From the NCBI RefSeq assembly GCF_002775205.1, contig NC_036464.1:28909008-28973007 (forward strand): DNA of 64,000 nt, written 5' to 3'. Positions 1 through 12,600 of the stretch are shown here, piece after piece. Source of the DNA: Xiphophorus maculatus (Eukaryota; Chordata; Actinopteri; Cyprinodontiformes; Poeciliidae). Positions within the stretch are counted from its first letter, which is position 1, and each line of letters opens with the position of its first letter. The position numbers were made by a program, and so were the translations under genes. The notes below the pieces were generated by a model. It was not told the origin of the DNA. It saw only the letters and a list, made by a program, of their open reading frames with translations, and made no database searches.

Positions 1-580
1 CGACTCTTAATTGGGTAAAATTTCTGGATTCTCTTCTCACTGTGACTAACTTCACTGAATGAAGAACAAAAATTCACCAAGCACAGACATACAACTTCAG
101 TTTTTGGGTTGAAAATGTGTTGGTTTTTTTTGTCTGATTTTGCAATTATGTTATTTTCATTAATTGCAGTGACTTGAATGAAATATTTTTGCAGAAAATT
201 TGCGGTACAATTCCACAATAGTGCAAAACAAGTGCTGTTGATTTTGTGATTGCTGGATTGGGAAAAGATGGAGGGAAAAGTGAATGTCGTTTGGCAATAA
301 AATACAAATTTCTTTGATATGATCGATCAAATAATAGTTAAGCACACAGTTGCTGTCTTGAAGGTTCAGTTTGTCTCTCTGGAGTTAAACTCCAGAGAGC
401 TGTAGATGATGCAGCACAGACGACCAAAGACAAATATTGTAAAGGGTTGACTTCGCTTCAAGATCTTCCTTTTTTGTTACCCACCCAACTTGGAGTTATA
501 ATGGTCGAGTGTGGCTTGAACCTTTATGTTTGGTCCCCCTGATCAATCAGACATCTTTTAAAATTATCTTCTGCCTCCAG

Positions 581-708
581 GAGGAAGAATAAAGAAAGAA
601 GGGAGGAAGTCGGCTCTGGTAATGTGAGGGTAAACCCTGAAGAAGAAGAACAAGAAGTAGAAGAAGAAGAACTGGTGGAAGACAATGATGAAGAATCCGA
701 AGATGAAG
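581..708 (+). CDS. piezo1: piezo1 exon: Lys/Arg then Glu-rich acidic loop
   Basis: This is the first piezo1 exon in the window. It follows a polypyrimidine-CAG acceptor and ends at a GT donor at 709. The frame opens with one base completing a codon and reads a basic run (RKNKERRREEV-like) followed by about 25 mostly Glu/Asp residues. Human PIEZO1 has a comparable Glu-rich cytoplasmic loop just before the block that includes the VALEE sequence. The low-complexity composition makes residue-level alignment impossible, but phase (1 base left over) joins exactly to the next exon. Confidence 0.8.
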
Positions 709-3700
709 GTGAATACTATTATTTTTTTCTTTGCATTTTGAGATGTAAATCAGCATGTTGTTATGCTATAGTATGGTTCTATTGGTATAATCCCCACATG
801 TGACAGATATTTTTATAATGGTATTCACATCATTGGTACAGTTGCCGGGTAAAATCCAGGTACCTGAACTATAAATAACTTTCTTCATAAAAGATAAAGT
901 TTAGCTTAGAAAAACCTATTACCAACTGGAGCTAAACTGTACAATTTTTTTTACAGTTATCATTTTGGTATGGATGTATAAATTACCTTGGAATTTATTA
1001 TTAGAATGAATGAACCATATTTTTCTGTATGGTAAATAAATAATCATCAAATTCACATCCTGGCGTGATTGTTGATGGTCTCTGTTCTGTCTGTGAGGAC
1101 TCTCCGTATTCAACTTAGTTTCTCCCTCATTCCAGAGTTGGTTCCCACTAAGTGGGGCCTGGTGATGGACAGGATTCTGGTTCTGTCCAGGAAGTTCACC
1201 GACATCCTTACTAAAGTCCAGGGGTTCCTTTGGAGAATTCTGGAGCTTCACATCCTCAAAATGGTGGCCTTTTTCTCCGTGTGGGTTGCACTTGAAGAGG
1301 TAAATATAGAGAGAGTGACAGTTATGAGAACATGTTGTAGTAATGGCTGTAAATCCTGTTTCTGTGTGGCCCAGACATGTCAGTGAGGTTAACTGTGCTC
1401 ATAAATAATACTTGGAGTCCATCTTCACTCTAAACTGACTCTTGATTAGTTTGTTCATAATATATCCTCCATTGCGTCGACTCAGCAACATTAGGCGACC
1501 TCTAGTGACCATGTATGGAAGCTCAAGTGTTTACTACACGCGTTGTCTCGGTTACCGACAAAAGGGAGTGCTGCATGATGATAGGATTGTGAAAGTATGT
1601 ATTTTAGCGCAAGAACAAGGCAGTTTGGATTTCCCCTCCCATACCTAGAAGTGCCTCCTCTTTATCTGAAAGCAGTTGCACAACCGTGGCCAGGTCAGGT
1701 GCTCTCACTGAGCGACTCTGGCAGCAAATATGTGGAGGAATTTAACACTTAAGAAAGTAGCTGTTCCAGGGTTTTAAACCGGAGTCATGTTACCTGATGC
1801 TGTGCTAAGTGGCTTTGTCTCAGAGTGATAACTCTTATCTGAGTGCATTTGAATTTGTAACACACTGGTATTTATTCAAACACTTTGGCCAAGGACTAAC
1901 AGAAGAATGTCACAGTTGGATGCTCCGACATTATGATGAACACACACATCAGACCTCGCTTTGCTGACGATAACCTGGGCTAACTTTGAACTTCTAGAAG
2001 GGCCTCGTCAAAGACGACCCGATTTCAAATTGGTGGGCTACCGATAAAAGTTAGTCTTATCTCGGAAAACCAACTTCTTCTGCCGTAGAAGATTGGTCAA
2101 ATATTTACCCAGAATTATGTCACATCGTGTTGATGGCTACAGTAAATGCCGGGTGAGGGTGCAGCCTACTGACAGTTTTATAGCACTGTGGGTTTCACAG
2201 TGTTAGCATGTGAAGGAATCCAAAATAAATGAAAACTTGCGCATCCAGCTGTTGTTTGCAAAATTCCTTGAAGTTGTTTGTTGTATTTTTATTCCCTGCA
2301 GGGAACTTGTGTATTCTGGTATATATAAATGATGTTAAAGTTCTGATTCCTCTTGGACAGTGTGATGTAATCTTTGCCGTCTTTCTTGTCCCGTCTGAAG
2401 CCATCGGTGATGAACCTGGTTCTGGTGGTGTTGTGGTCCCTGGCGATGCCGTTTAGCCGCTTCAGGCCCATGGCGTCGTGTCTGTCCACGGTCTGGGTGT
2501 GTGTCATCATCGTCTGCAAGATGCTGTACCAACTTAGTGTGGTCAACCCCACGGAGTACTCCTGCAACTGTAGCATGGTAAGACACACCTCGGCTCCAAT
2601 GAACGCAGCAACCTGGTGTCATTGGCTCTGTTCTCTGTTGAAGCTTTAGCTCTAAGTTGCGTATGTTGCTGTGTGTCTTTAATCTCTGATAGCCGCTAAC
2701 AAACACAACCAACCTCCTACCAGAGGAGATTATGAACTCCACACTTTACAAGGAGCCAATAGATCCAGCCAAGTGGTTTGGCATAAGGAAAGATGCGACT
2801 GCTTTGGGGTACAGCAAGGTAAGGCCAATTCTCATTTCCCCATAACTGATTCTGTTGTGTTGTGGAAGATCAAACATCGGATGTCATTCTGACATGGTTT
2901 GTCTGTCATGTGTTTGTTCCAGAATCATCTGATCGTGCTGATGCTGCTTGTGTTTGAGGCTACAGTGTATCGTCACCAGGCTCACCATTATCGGCAGCTC
3001 CTGCGATCCCCCCCCACCATACCGACTCTCTTCCCCTCTGCAAAGAGAGACACTTTGGACAACGGCCTCGTTCCGTGCTTGAAGTACCTGCTCAACTACG
3101 CCTTCTACAAGTTTGGGTTGGAGGTGGGCCATTATCGCATCACATTTTCACTGCACTGCACTTCTGTCATGCTTCAAATGCATTTTAATCCTTTAAACTC
3201 TCCCCCTTTTCCTACAAAAAGATATGCTTTCTGATGACGGTGAATGTGATTGGTCAGCGGATGAACTTTTTGGTCATAATCCATGGCTGCTGGATGGTGG
3301 CCCTGCTGGTGAGGCGGCGGCGAGCGGCGATAGCCAAGATCTGGCCCAAGTACTGCCTCTTCCTGTCCATCTTCATGATCTACCAGTACCTGCTGTGTGT
3401 GGGCATTCCTCCTGCTCTCTGCATAGGTGAGTGCTCCGAGGATGGAAGAACAGATGGTTCTGCTCATTTCAGGATGAATTTTATAATAAGACCATTCAGG
3501 CTTGTAGTAGCCTGGCGGGCCTCCAGACTTTACTCGCGTCCTACCAGGCTAAGAATAGTTTGTTTATGTATTCTAGATATTTTTGTTCACCAGTGATGGC
3601 AAGGACGGTTTAAATAGTCGCTTCAGTGAAACTGTTTGAAGCACAAACAATGGCAACATAGTGTGGTCAGTATGTGAACACATACAGAGACTGAGGTCTT

Positions 3701-5853
3701 TATTTATTTCACTGGAACTGTGTAACCACTGCCTGTCTCCAAATGCTAACAAGTGCATCAAGTAAAGTGACAAGTCACAGAAAAAAAATATCAGGACACT
3801 TTAATTAGGATAAAACAATTGAGGTGAAGAAGATTAATATTTATTTGACCTATTTGCCTTTTTTTAAGACGTTACAGTTGGTGTTTAGGTATTGTTTATA
3901 ATGTCTTCCAATAACCCATGATTATCTGGTGATATTTTCAAAGTTCCTGACATTTTTAAACTCAAAAACATGGTGGGACGCTGACTAAAATCAAATTCTT
4001 GAGGATTTTGAATCAATTCAGAATTGCCAAATATAGGAATTGTGTTTCTCTGTAGAATCTGGGTGTCAGAACCAGAAGCCGCCAGCTGTAATCTCTGAAG
4101 TCTGGTAGATTTGACCTTTTCTCCTGTTCTCTGTGTGTCTCTGCAGATTACCCATGGAGGTGGAACAATCAGCTGTTGATGAGCTCAGCGCTCATTAAAT
4201 GGATCTATCTGCCCGACTTCTACACCGTGCCCAACTCCAAAAACCTGATGGGTCGGTTTGGTGCCTCTGTGTGGAGCGACTGATATCTGAGCAAATCATA
4301 GATTTTAATCTCATTTTAGAAGCATTTCTTTGCTTTGCTTGTGCTTTTAATGGCTGATGGTAATTGTGAATTGAGCAGTTATTCTGAATATTTGTGTACT
4401 AAAGTCCTTAAGGGTATGTAACTTTAACAACAACAAAAAAAAACACGTTTTTTTTACGTTTGTTGAAACTGTCACTATGTCGTCACAGTATGGTATGAAA
4501 CAGATCATCTCTGAAAAAAATCGAGCTTCTCCGCCTCCTCCCAGTTCTCTCAGTGCTAATTAGAAACAACTAATCAGAGTCTAGCGGCAGGTTTTAGCGC
4601 TGTCAATCACAATCTTGTGTGGCGCTGATCATCCTCTCTCCCCTCCCCCCATTGCTCGCTGCTACCGCTACAACTTTTCCCTACCAGCACATCTTGTTGT
4701 GAATTCAATGCTGGTTCGCATAGCCACCAATGACAGTGGATAAACGGTTTTTCTGTTGTTTCTCTGCCATTAGCACATTTAGCAGCGAGTACATGAGGTT
4801 GAGGGATAGCGCTAAGACCCTCCTTCTGACTCTGATTGGTTGTTTGTGACCGGGAGTCTCATCAGATACTGTCACAACATGATGACACTTTTGACAAATA
4901 TGCAAAAAAATGTATTGTTTCTAAGAGTTACATACCGCAGTGTTAACCTTAAGATGTGTGTAATTCTTCAGAGTTTTCTCAGTGTCCATGTGTGAAACAA
5001 CTGAACTGAATCTGTTAGAAGTAGGCCAGTGTTCCAGGTTGATGATGAGGAGGACGAGGGTCACGTCTTGTTTCTGTTCACAGCGGACTTCCTGCTGCTG
5101 ATGTGTGCATCCCAGCAGTGGAAGGTGTTTGAGTGTGAGAAGCAGGAGGAGTGGATGGTCCAAGCAGGAGAGAACACCGATGAGCCTGATCCAATGGAGG
5201 GCCAGCTCTTTAACCCGGCGCCTAACTTCATCAACTGCAGGTGGAGTTTACTGAACTCCGTGTTCACAAATGGAAACACTTCTCTGGATCTGTTGTGACG
5301 TGACGCCGTGCGCCCCCTGCAGGAGTTATCTGGACATGGTGAAGGTTCTGGTGTTTCGGTACTTCTTCTGGTTCGTGCTGTCCATGGTGTTCATCACAGG
5401 CGCCACCCGGATCTCCGTGTTCGGACTGGGTTATCTGATCGCCTCCTTCTTTTTCCTGCTGTTTGGAACCAAGCTGCTGGTCAAACCGTCCAGAGTCCGT
5501 CTGATGCTGTGGGACTGTCTCATCATCTACAACGTGGCCGTCATTATATCTAAAAATGCCTTATCTGTGAGTATAAAGCTTCTGGTTTGCTCCTTGTCTG
5601 CCCTGTTTAGAGAGATGTTTTGTTCATTTTTAAGTTTGTGAAAGTTACCGCTTTATTGCTTGAATTTACTAGAATTATTAGAGTTATCCCCTGTCCCTGG
5701 AAGAATAGCTGGGGATTGACAATGGATGGGTATAACAATAATTTGTTATTGGCGTTAAGCAGATACTGAATTACCTAAAGATTGTTCATGCCACTTTACC
5801 GTATGCAAGAGGCAAATTAGCAATATCAGGCATACTTGGTTATAGTGTTGTTG

Positions 5854-5940
<87 letters not shown>

Positions 5941-6643
5941 TTAAAATATTAATGAAACTCATTTTAGGGGTATGTAGATAATTTTATTGTTGCTGCTATT
6001 GCCAAACACGATTATGAAACTGATTTACAGAATAATCTTCTCTTCCATCATTAACAGTGTTTCAGTCACTTCTTACTGTAAAACCATCTGATCTTATCAC
6101 TAGATGGCAGTAAAACACATCTAATATGATTTTGTGTGTTGAATATGCATCAGCAGTCATCCCAGCTTCTTTGCAAGGTGGAGGAATTGCTGTTTTGATT
6201 GTTGATTCTATATTGCATTGTGTTTCTGTGTTTGTAATGATGTAAAGCACTTTGAAATGCCTTGCTGCTGAAATGTGCTATACAAATAAAATCTGATTGA
6301 TTGATTGTTATTTGGTTGAGTAAAACATTTCAGCTAAGTGATCCCAACCACTGGTTTTAGTTCTTAAGTTTGTTGCGACGTGTCTGTTAGCTGCTCTGCG
6401 TGGCCCCTCACCATGTTTGTGACGTTCGAAATTCTGACGGAAAAAAATATTGAATTATTAAATAGTCAGTGGGAGCACTGAAGTCAAGTAACTAATTTAC
6501 AGTCATTCTATATTAAAAATATACAATGAAAGGTGCAAGGTACACTCCAGTGCAAGCAGTCAAAGCACTGAGAGTTTGTTCTTACATTATCCTTTCAGAA
6601 TCTGTCATAAAAAACTGAATGAAGTTTAACTTTCTTTCTCGGT

Positions 6644-6698
<55 letters not shown>

Positions 6699-9600
6699 TG
6701 TGTGTGTGTGTGTGTGCGTGTTGCAGATCCTGGCCTGTGTGTTTGTGTCTGAGATGCAGGCGAGGTTCTGTTGGGTGATTCAGCTCTTCAGCCTGGTCTG
6801 CACAGTTAAAGGATATTATGATCGTAAGTCCTTCACTTACCACCTGATGTCATTTATACTGTAAACAGACAGAATAAAAGTCTGGTTACAGTATACATTA
6901 TACATGGTATAAACCAGACATTTATACTGTCTGGTTATACACACAGTGTTGGTGTTAAGCAGATACTGAATTACTTAGTCCCTTAATCTCTAGGTTACCT
7001 AAAGTGAAAGTTAGAATTCATATGAAAAAATATTTAGCCTCAGGGGGAATTGAGGATTTAGAAAATAATTACTCTGAATTACAAATCCAAGTCTTATTTG
7101 AAACAGGCTCTTTCTGTTTTGCATTAATCTGTGACAGATTCCTGATTATTTTCTCCACGTTTTCCGTGTTTTTTTTTCTTTTTTTCTTCTCCCAGCTGCT
7201 GCGGTGAGCGGCGACACGTGCAGTCTGCCAGTGGAAGAAGCGGGCATTCTGTGGGACAGCTTGTGTCTGCTCTGCCTCCTGCTGCAGAGGAGAGTCTTCC
7301 TCAGTTTCTACTTCCTGCATGTGACAACAGAGCTGCAGGCGTTTGCCAAGCAGGCGTCGAGGTAAAGCGCAGCGTGAACCCAGAACAGATTTCCCTAGCT
7401 GTTCCGAGTCGTGGATTTAAGCGGCTGAACACACGGGGCCTGGCTGAAGCATTTCTACCATTTGAACCTTTTCACATTTTTTGAAGGGCAATATAGTTTA
7501 CACAGATCCATTTTGTTTGTTGTTTCTGTTGCTTTATTTTAAATGTCTTCCAGGTTCCAGCGTTAAACGTTCATTAGGGTTTAAAGTTTATCAATCCTTC
7601 AGAATGTGTTCTTGCCAGCAGAATTTCACTTCACTGTGAAATCTCAGTTGTTTATTTGTTTGTGTTGTCATTATTTTCTGCGGATACTCAAGAAATGTAC
7701 CAACAGGCATTCTTCTTTTCTGTCTCTCAGAGGGTTTGAGCTCTTCAGAGCCAGTATCATGAAGAACGTTAAGTTTCACCAACAGATCGAAAAGAAATCG
7801 CTGTCGCAGCTCAAAAAGTCGTGAGTTTTCTCTTTATGAAATGATAAACTGATTTTAAAATGATATGAAGCTCAGCAGGAGTTTTGGAAGTGCAAACTAA
7901 AACGGTCTTGATGCTAAAACGTCTTTTGTCCTTTCTTATTTTCCTCCTTTCGTTTCCTCTTTCTCCGCCCAGCATGCAGAGGATTCGCTCCAAGCAGCAA
8001 AAGTACAAGGATGGACAGAAAAGCGGTGACGTCTCCACGGAAACCCAGGAAGCCGCCTCAAGCAGCACTGACCACTCCTCTGAAGCTGGTAAATGTAGTC
8101 CACCACTTCTACAACCTTCATGTTGTTCCTTCTGTAAATGGCGTCACTAGTTTCATTCTTTTGAATGGCTTTAATCTCATGTAAACCTTTCATTCCAGAA
8201 TCCCAGAAAGACAAGAAGAAGTCTAAGAAGAGAAACTGGTACCAGCCGTGGATCGACCACGCAGGAGGTACCGTCTATTCATCCATAGCCTGAAACTTTG
8301 CTGCGTTTATTTTATATGATAAATATTAGTGCATGATTGTGAATTGGCTCAAAATTTGGAAGTGGTTTTCAATTTCTTTCTTTCGTTTCAAACCTCAACA
8401 TGGAGTTATTAAGAATTAATATTAAGAAGGACAAACGTTTCAATCTGTAGAAGTTCAAACAGTGTTCAAAGTTCTGACCCGAGTCCATAAAACAGGAGGC
8501 AGCGAGATGAACGCAGAACGCAGGGGCGGAGCCAGGGGAGGGGGTACTGGCCCCCCTGACATCTGATTGGCCCCCCTAGTCCACCCTAACCTCCACCCCG
8601 ATGATTCACATGTAACAGCACCAGGTCATTCCTACACATTATTTGGAATAAGCCACACTAATGTCCAAAGAAGAAAAACAATAATAAATATATGAAAAGG
8701 AAATGTATAAAACTTTATATAAGCCCGTGTGATGATATTAAGATATTAATAATGAAACAAATGGAAATTTACAAGAACAACAAAGAGAAACGTAGCCCAA
8801 GTTTTGGAAAAACAGAAGGAGTCAGTGGAGAATAGCTGCAGGGAACCGGAGGGAAGGAAAGGCAGCTGGGGAAGACAGCAGGCAGAGGGAAATTATATGT
8901 TTATATGAATATTATATTTTCAGCAGCGGAGCAAGCTGCCAGGTAATGAGAAAAACCAAAGGAGAAAGCAGAGAGAATGAAAAAGGGGGAAGCAAATCTG
9001 AAATGAATCAAAGTGGTAAACAAAACAAGGAAACACTCATTTAAAGAAAACAAACATCCCAAACACAAAGAATGAGAATAAATAAGCTGACATGGGGAAT
9101 AAAGTGGCAAGATGTGACCAAATAAACGATAAAGATGCATTTAAAACAGGAACACGAATAAAACTAAAAGTCCAAGCATCTACATACGACAGCAGGTAGA
9201 AACACGCCCAACAGATTTCCAGCTGTAATTAAAGCAGAATGTAGTTATACAGAGTACAGAGCACTGCCACGCTTTCTTTCCAGAGTTATATTTGTATTAA
9301 AAAAAAAGATCATTTTACATCATTTTGCTCATCCTCCACAATTCTGTCATATAAAATGCTAATAAAGCCAGTTCAAGTGTACGACTGTTGTGTGGCTAAA
9401 CATGAAAAGGTTCAAGGAGTATGAATACTTTTGCAAGGCGAGGTAAATAACATTTTAGTAAAGTTTTTTTTTCTTTACAGAATAGTTAGTACTGTATCTC
9501 ATGCCAGAGCCTCCAGTATAATCTAACAGAGTGAGTTTGTTTGTGTCTGCTGCTTAGTCATCCACTCAGGAGACTACTACCTGTTTGAGTCTGACAGCGA

Positions 9601-12600
9601 GGATGAAGAGGACCTGAACTACGAAGAGAAGAAGCCTCAGGCTCAGACTGCATGCCAGGTCAGAACCCAACACTCGTCCTCATAGTTCATGCATGTCGAT
9701 AAATTAGCAGCTGTTAAATGGAAACGTGTCTCCCAGTTGGCATACCAGGCCTGGGTGACGAGTGTGAAGGCAGCTTTGAGAGACCGCCAGAGACGTCAGG
9801 GACACATGAAGGCTGTCAAAAGAAAAGAGTCAAAGAAAGGAGAAAGAGGAGGTTCCCAACAGGAGGCTCTTACTCTGAAGGGTAATGACTTTGTGCCAAT
9901 GAAACTTAGAATCTATTAAAAGTCTTTGGATTTGACTGAAATGGATCTTCAAATGGGTATTGGTAACAATGTGCCCGATCCATAAGTGCAGATCTATTCA
10001 GTCTAATTCTATGATTTGTGCGTCGAGTGACATCATACTTTATCATTTATTTTGCATTATCTTTAGATTTCATAGTTGCACTTTCTGAACAATTTGAAAG
10101 ATTTGTTGCCGTTTATTTCATACATGTTTGCCTGAAGTAGTTGACCTGCGGTTTTTGTCAATTTCTTTCTTTATTTTACGTTGACTGTTCGACTCCTCAT
10201 TGCGCCGACTGAGCAAATTAAACTTGTGTTGTTTTTATGTGTCTGACCAAGCTTGTGAATCTATTGGTGTATGTCAGTACTCTGCACCTATACTGGTGCA
10301 GGGTTATCAAATAAGTGTGTAATTCTGTCTGTATTTTAAAAAAACAACAACAAAAGAAGCATTTTTCTCATTCCTAGTTATGATGAATTGCTAAACTACA
10401 GTACTGTGCCAGGTAAAGTAGCTCAGCTGTGCTGCCACAAGCTCATCAATCTCTTGTTCTCTGCATGTGTGTGTGTGTGTGCATGTGTGTGTGTGTGTGT
10501 GTAGCTTGTGCAGATGAAGTTTTTGAGGAGGCCGATGACAGCTGTGAAGTTGAGGAACCTGAGGAGGAAGAGTCTGGTAGGTAAACATTTACAATGAATA
10601 TCCATAATATCCATGGGTGTTGGATCTAGCCCAGAGTCTGAAGCTGCACTCTCATTGGTCGGCTTCAGCTGTGGAATAAATTACAACCAGGTGCTATTTT
10701 AGGGCAGAAATACTGCTTAACCAAACACTAAGCAGTTACTGAATAATTTTAAAATGTGCTTAATCTCTGAGGCAGGAATAATAATAGTAGTTATATTTGT
10801 AAAGACTTATGACAAATCAGAGCTGTCAATAAGCGCAAAAATGAAATAAAAAAAATGGGATGAAACTGGTCTTTTGAAATGTCATATTTATGATTCACAA
10901 CAACTTTAAAGTTTTGTACCTTAGGGGAAAATTTCGTCCTGCATTGCTGCTGAATTAAACATATATTTGCACTTTTGTATCTGGATTGAACATGTGGAGT
11001 ATTTCCACATGTTCAATAATATTTTTATTCATTGGCATTCAGTTGAGGTCTGATACTGTAACTTCCTGCTGTTATGTTTTAGTCTTCTTTTCTTGTCATT
11101 GTTTAATTCTAATCTGATGTTATATTTTTCATACGTCCTGGTAAAACACTTTGGTGGCGTTTTAATCTGTTTTTAAAAGTGCTATGTAAAATAAACTTGA
11201 CATCAAATTGGCAAGAACCATCCGAGCTAGGACACGGCCTTGAGCTTTTTGCTGTGTGCTGCAGTGCATGGAGAGATGGTGCAGAAGATCCTGGACATCC
11301 TGCGCTTCCTGTGGGCCATTATCCTGGCCATGGTGGACGGAGTGACCCAGTGGCTCAATCTGCTCACGAAGCAGTACAGAGACACATCCACGGTCCTGTG
11401 CAACGAACGCTACTTCATCATCCACAAAATTAAGCAGGTGTGTGCAGAGCTGAAACCTTTCTTCCTTTACATTGGTTTGTTTGTTGGACCAAAATGCGAA
11501 GGAACACAAGCATGAGGATTTTAAAAATAATAATTATACAGTTGTACAATGTCTGTCCCACAAACGCTGAATTTGTGTCTTCCCGGTTACTGCAGCGGGA
11601 CACAGCCGAGTCCAGAGAAGACCTGGTGTCCCAGAACAGTGAGAGTTCCAGTCGGAACACAGGTTTGGATCCAGAACAGGCTGCCAGAAGCAGGTCAGTG
11701 TGACGCTGACCATAGCTTCTTCTTACCCTCCATGTTGTTATTTATATTGTCAACGTGTTTCAACATGCCACAAACCGTAACTGTGGTAAATATTGATCAA
11801 CGCAGCCCCATGAAGTAGGAAAAGGTCGTACGTTCAGGCTAATGTTAGCGAGTCCTGGACCTGTTCACTGGACTTCAACTGGTGACCCAACTGTGTCTGA
11901 TGTAAACTAGTTCTTATTCTAGGAGCACCAACATCAGTCTGATGCTAAAGGAGTCTTTGGGTTGAACAGCTTCATTCTGCCACCAGACTAAAGTCCTTCA
12001 TGCTCCAGTGAGTCTTTAGGACTCAGAGGGAGATGGTGAAGATGTCATAGGGTACATTCAGTAGATCATGACCAAAGCATTCCAGGATTTGGTCTGGAAT
12101 GCTGTCTTGGAGGAATGTTGTTTGAGGAAAGTGAGCCTGAATCTGTGGGACGTGTTGAAACCTGGAAGGTGTTTGTTGCCTCAGGCAGAAACATGCTCCT
12201 GGGTCATTGATCATCTCTGCTGCTTTTGATGCCCTTTCAACTTTTCTGTGTCACCAATGGAGAAATGACTTCAGACTAAAGTTGGCCTTTGCATTCTTAT
12301 TTTTGGACCTGAGGTCTTCCCTGGTAGAGTAGAGGTGTTTCTACTGACCTGGTGGACTGATCCCGTTTCAGGAGGACAGATGGTTGGTCTCTCTGCACTC
12401 GGGGCAGAAGCTGAGGCTGAAGGGCACGGGGTCGTCACCAAGGTGATGACATCCTCCATGCATCCTAATGCAGATGACACCAGCTTTTACAGCCTCGTTG
12501 CTATTCAACCTTATTCCTTTTAATTCTCAAGAGTAACGGCGCCTTTCCTTTTTATTTGTTTTGTTTTTGATCCAGTTTCTGTAAAATACACTCCACTAAA

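Noticed and set aside
1..580. A further upstream piezo1 exon
   Set aside because: No stretch between plausible splice sites gave a frame resembling Piezo; ATG frames here are short and motif-free.
2335..2742. 135-codon minus-strand open frame
   Set aside because: It lies across two piezo1 exons on the opposite strand and has no conserved motif; a shadow frame.
5848..5940. CRISPR-like array
   Set aside because: It is a plain trinucleotide microsatellite without spacers, in a vertebrate intron.
6619..6864. Cys/Val repeat open frame over the TG microsatellite
   Set aside because: The Cys-Val run is a translated TG repeat; only the downstream part (6727-6823) is coding, as a piezo1 exon.
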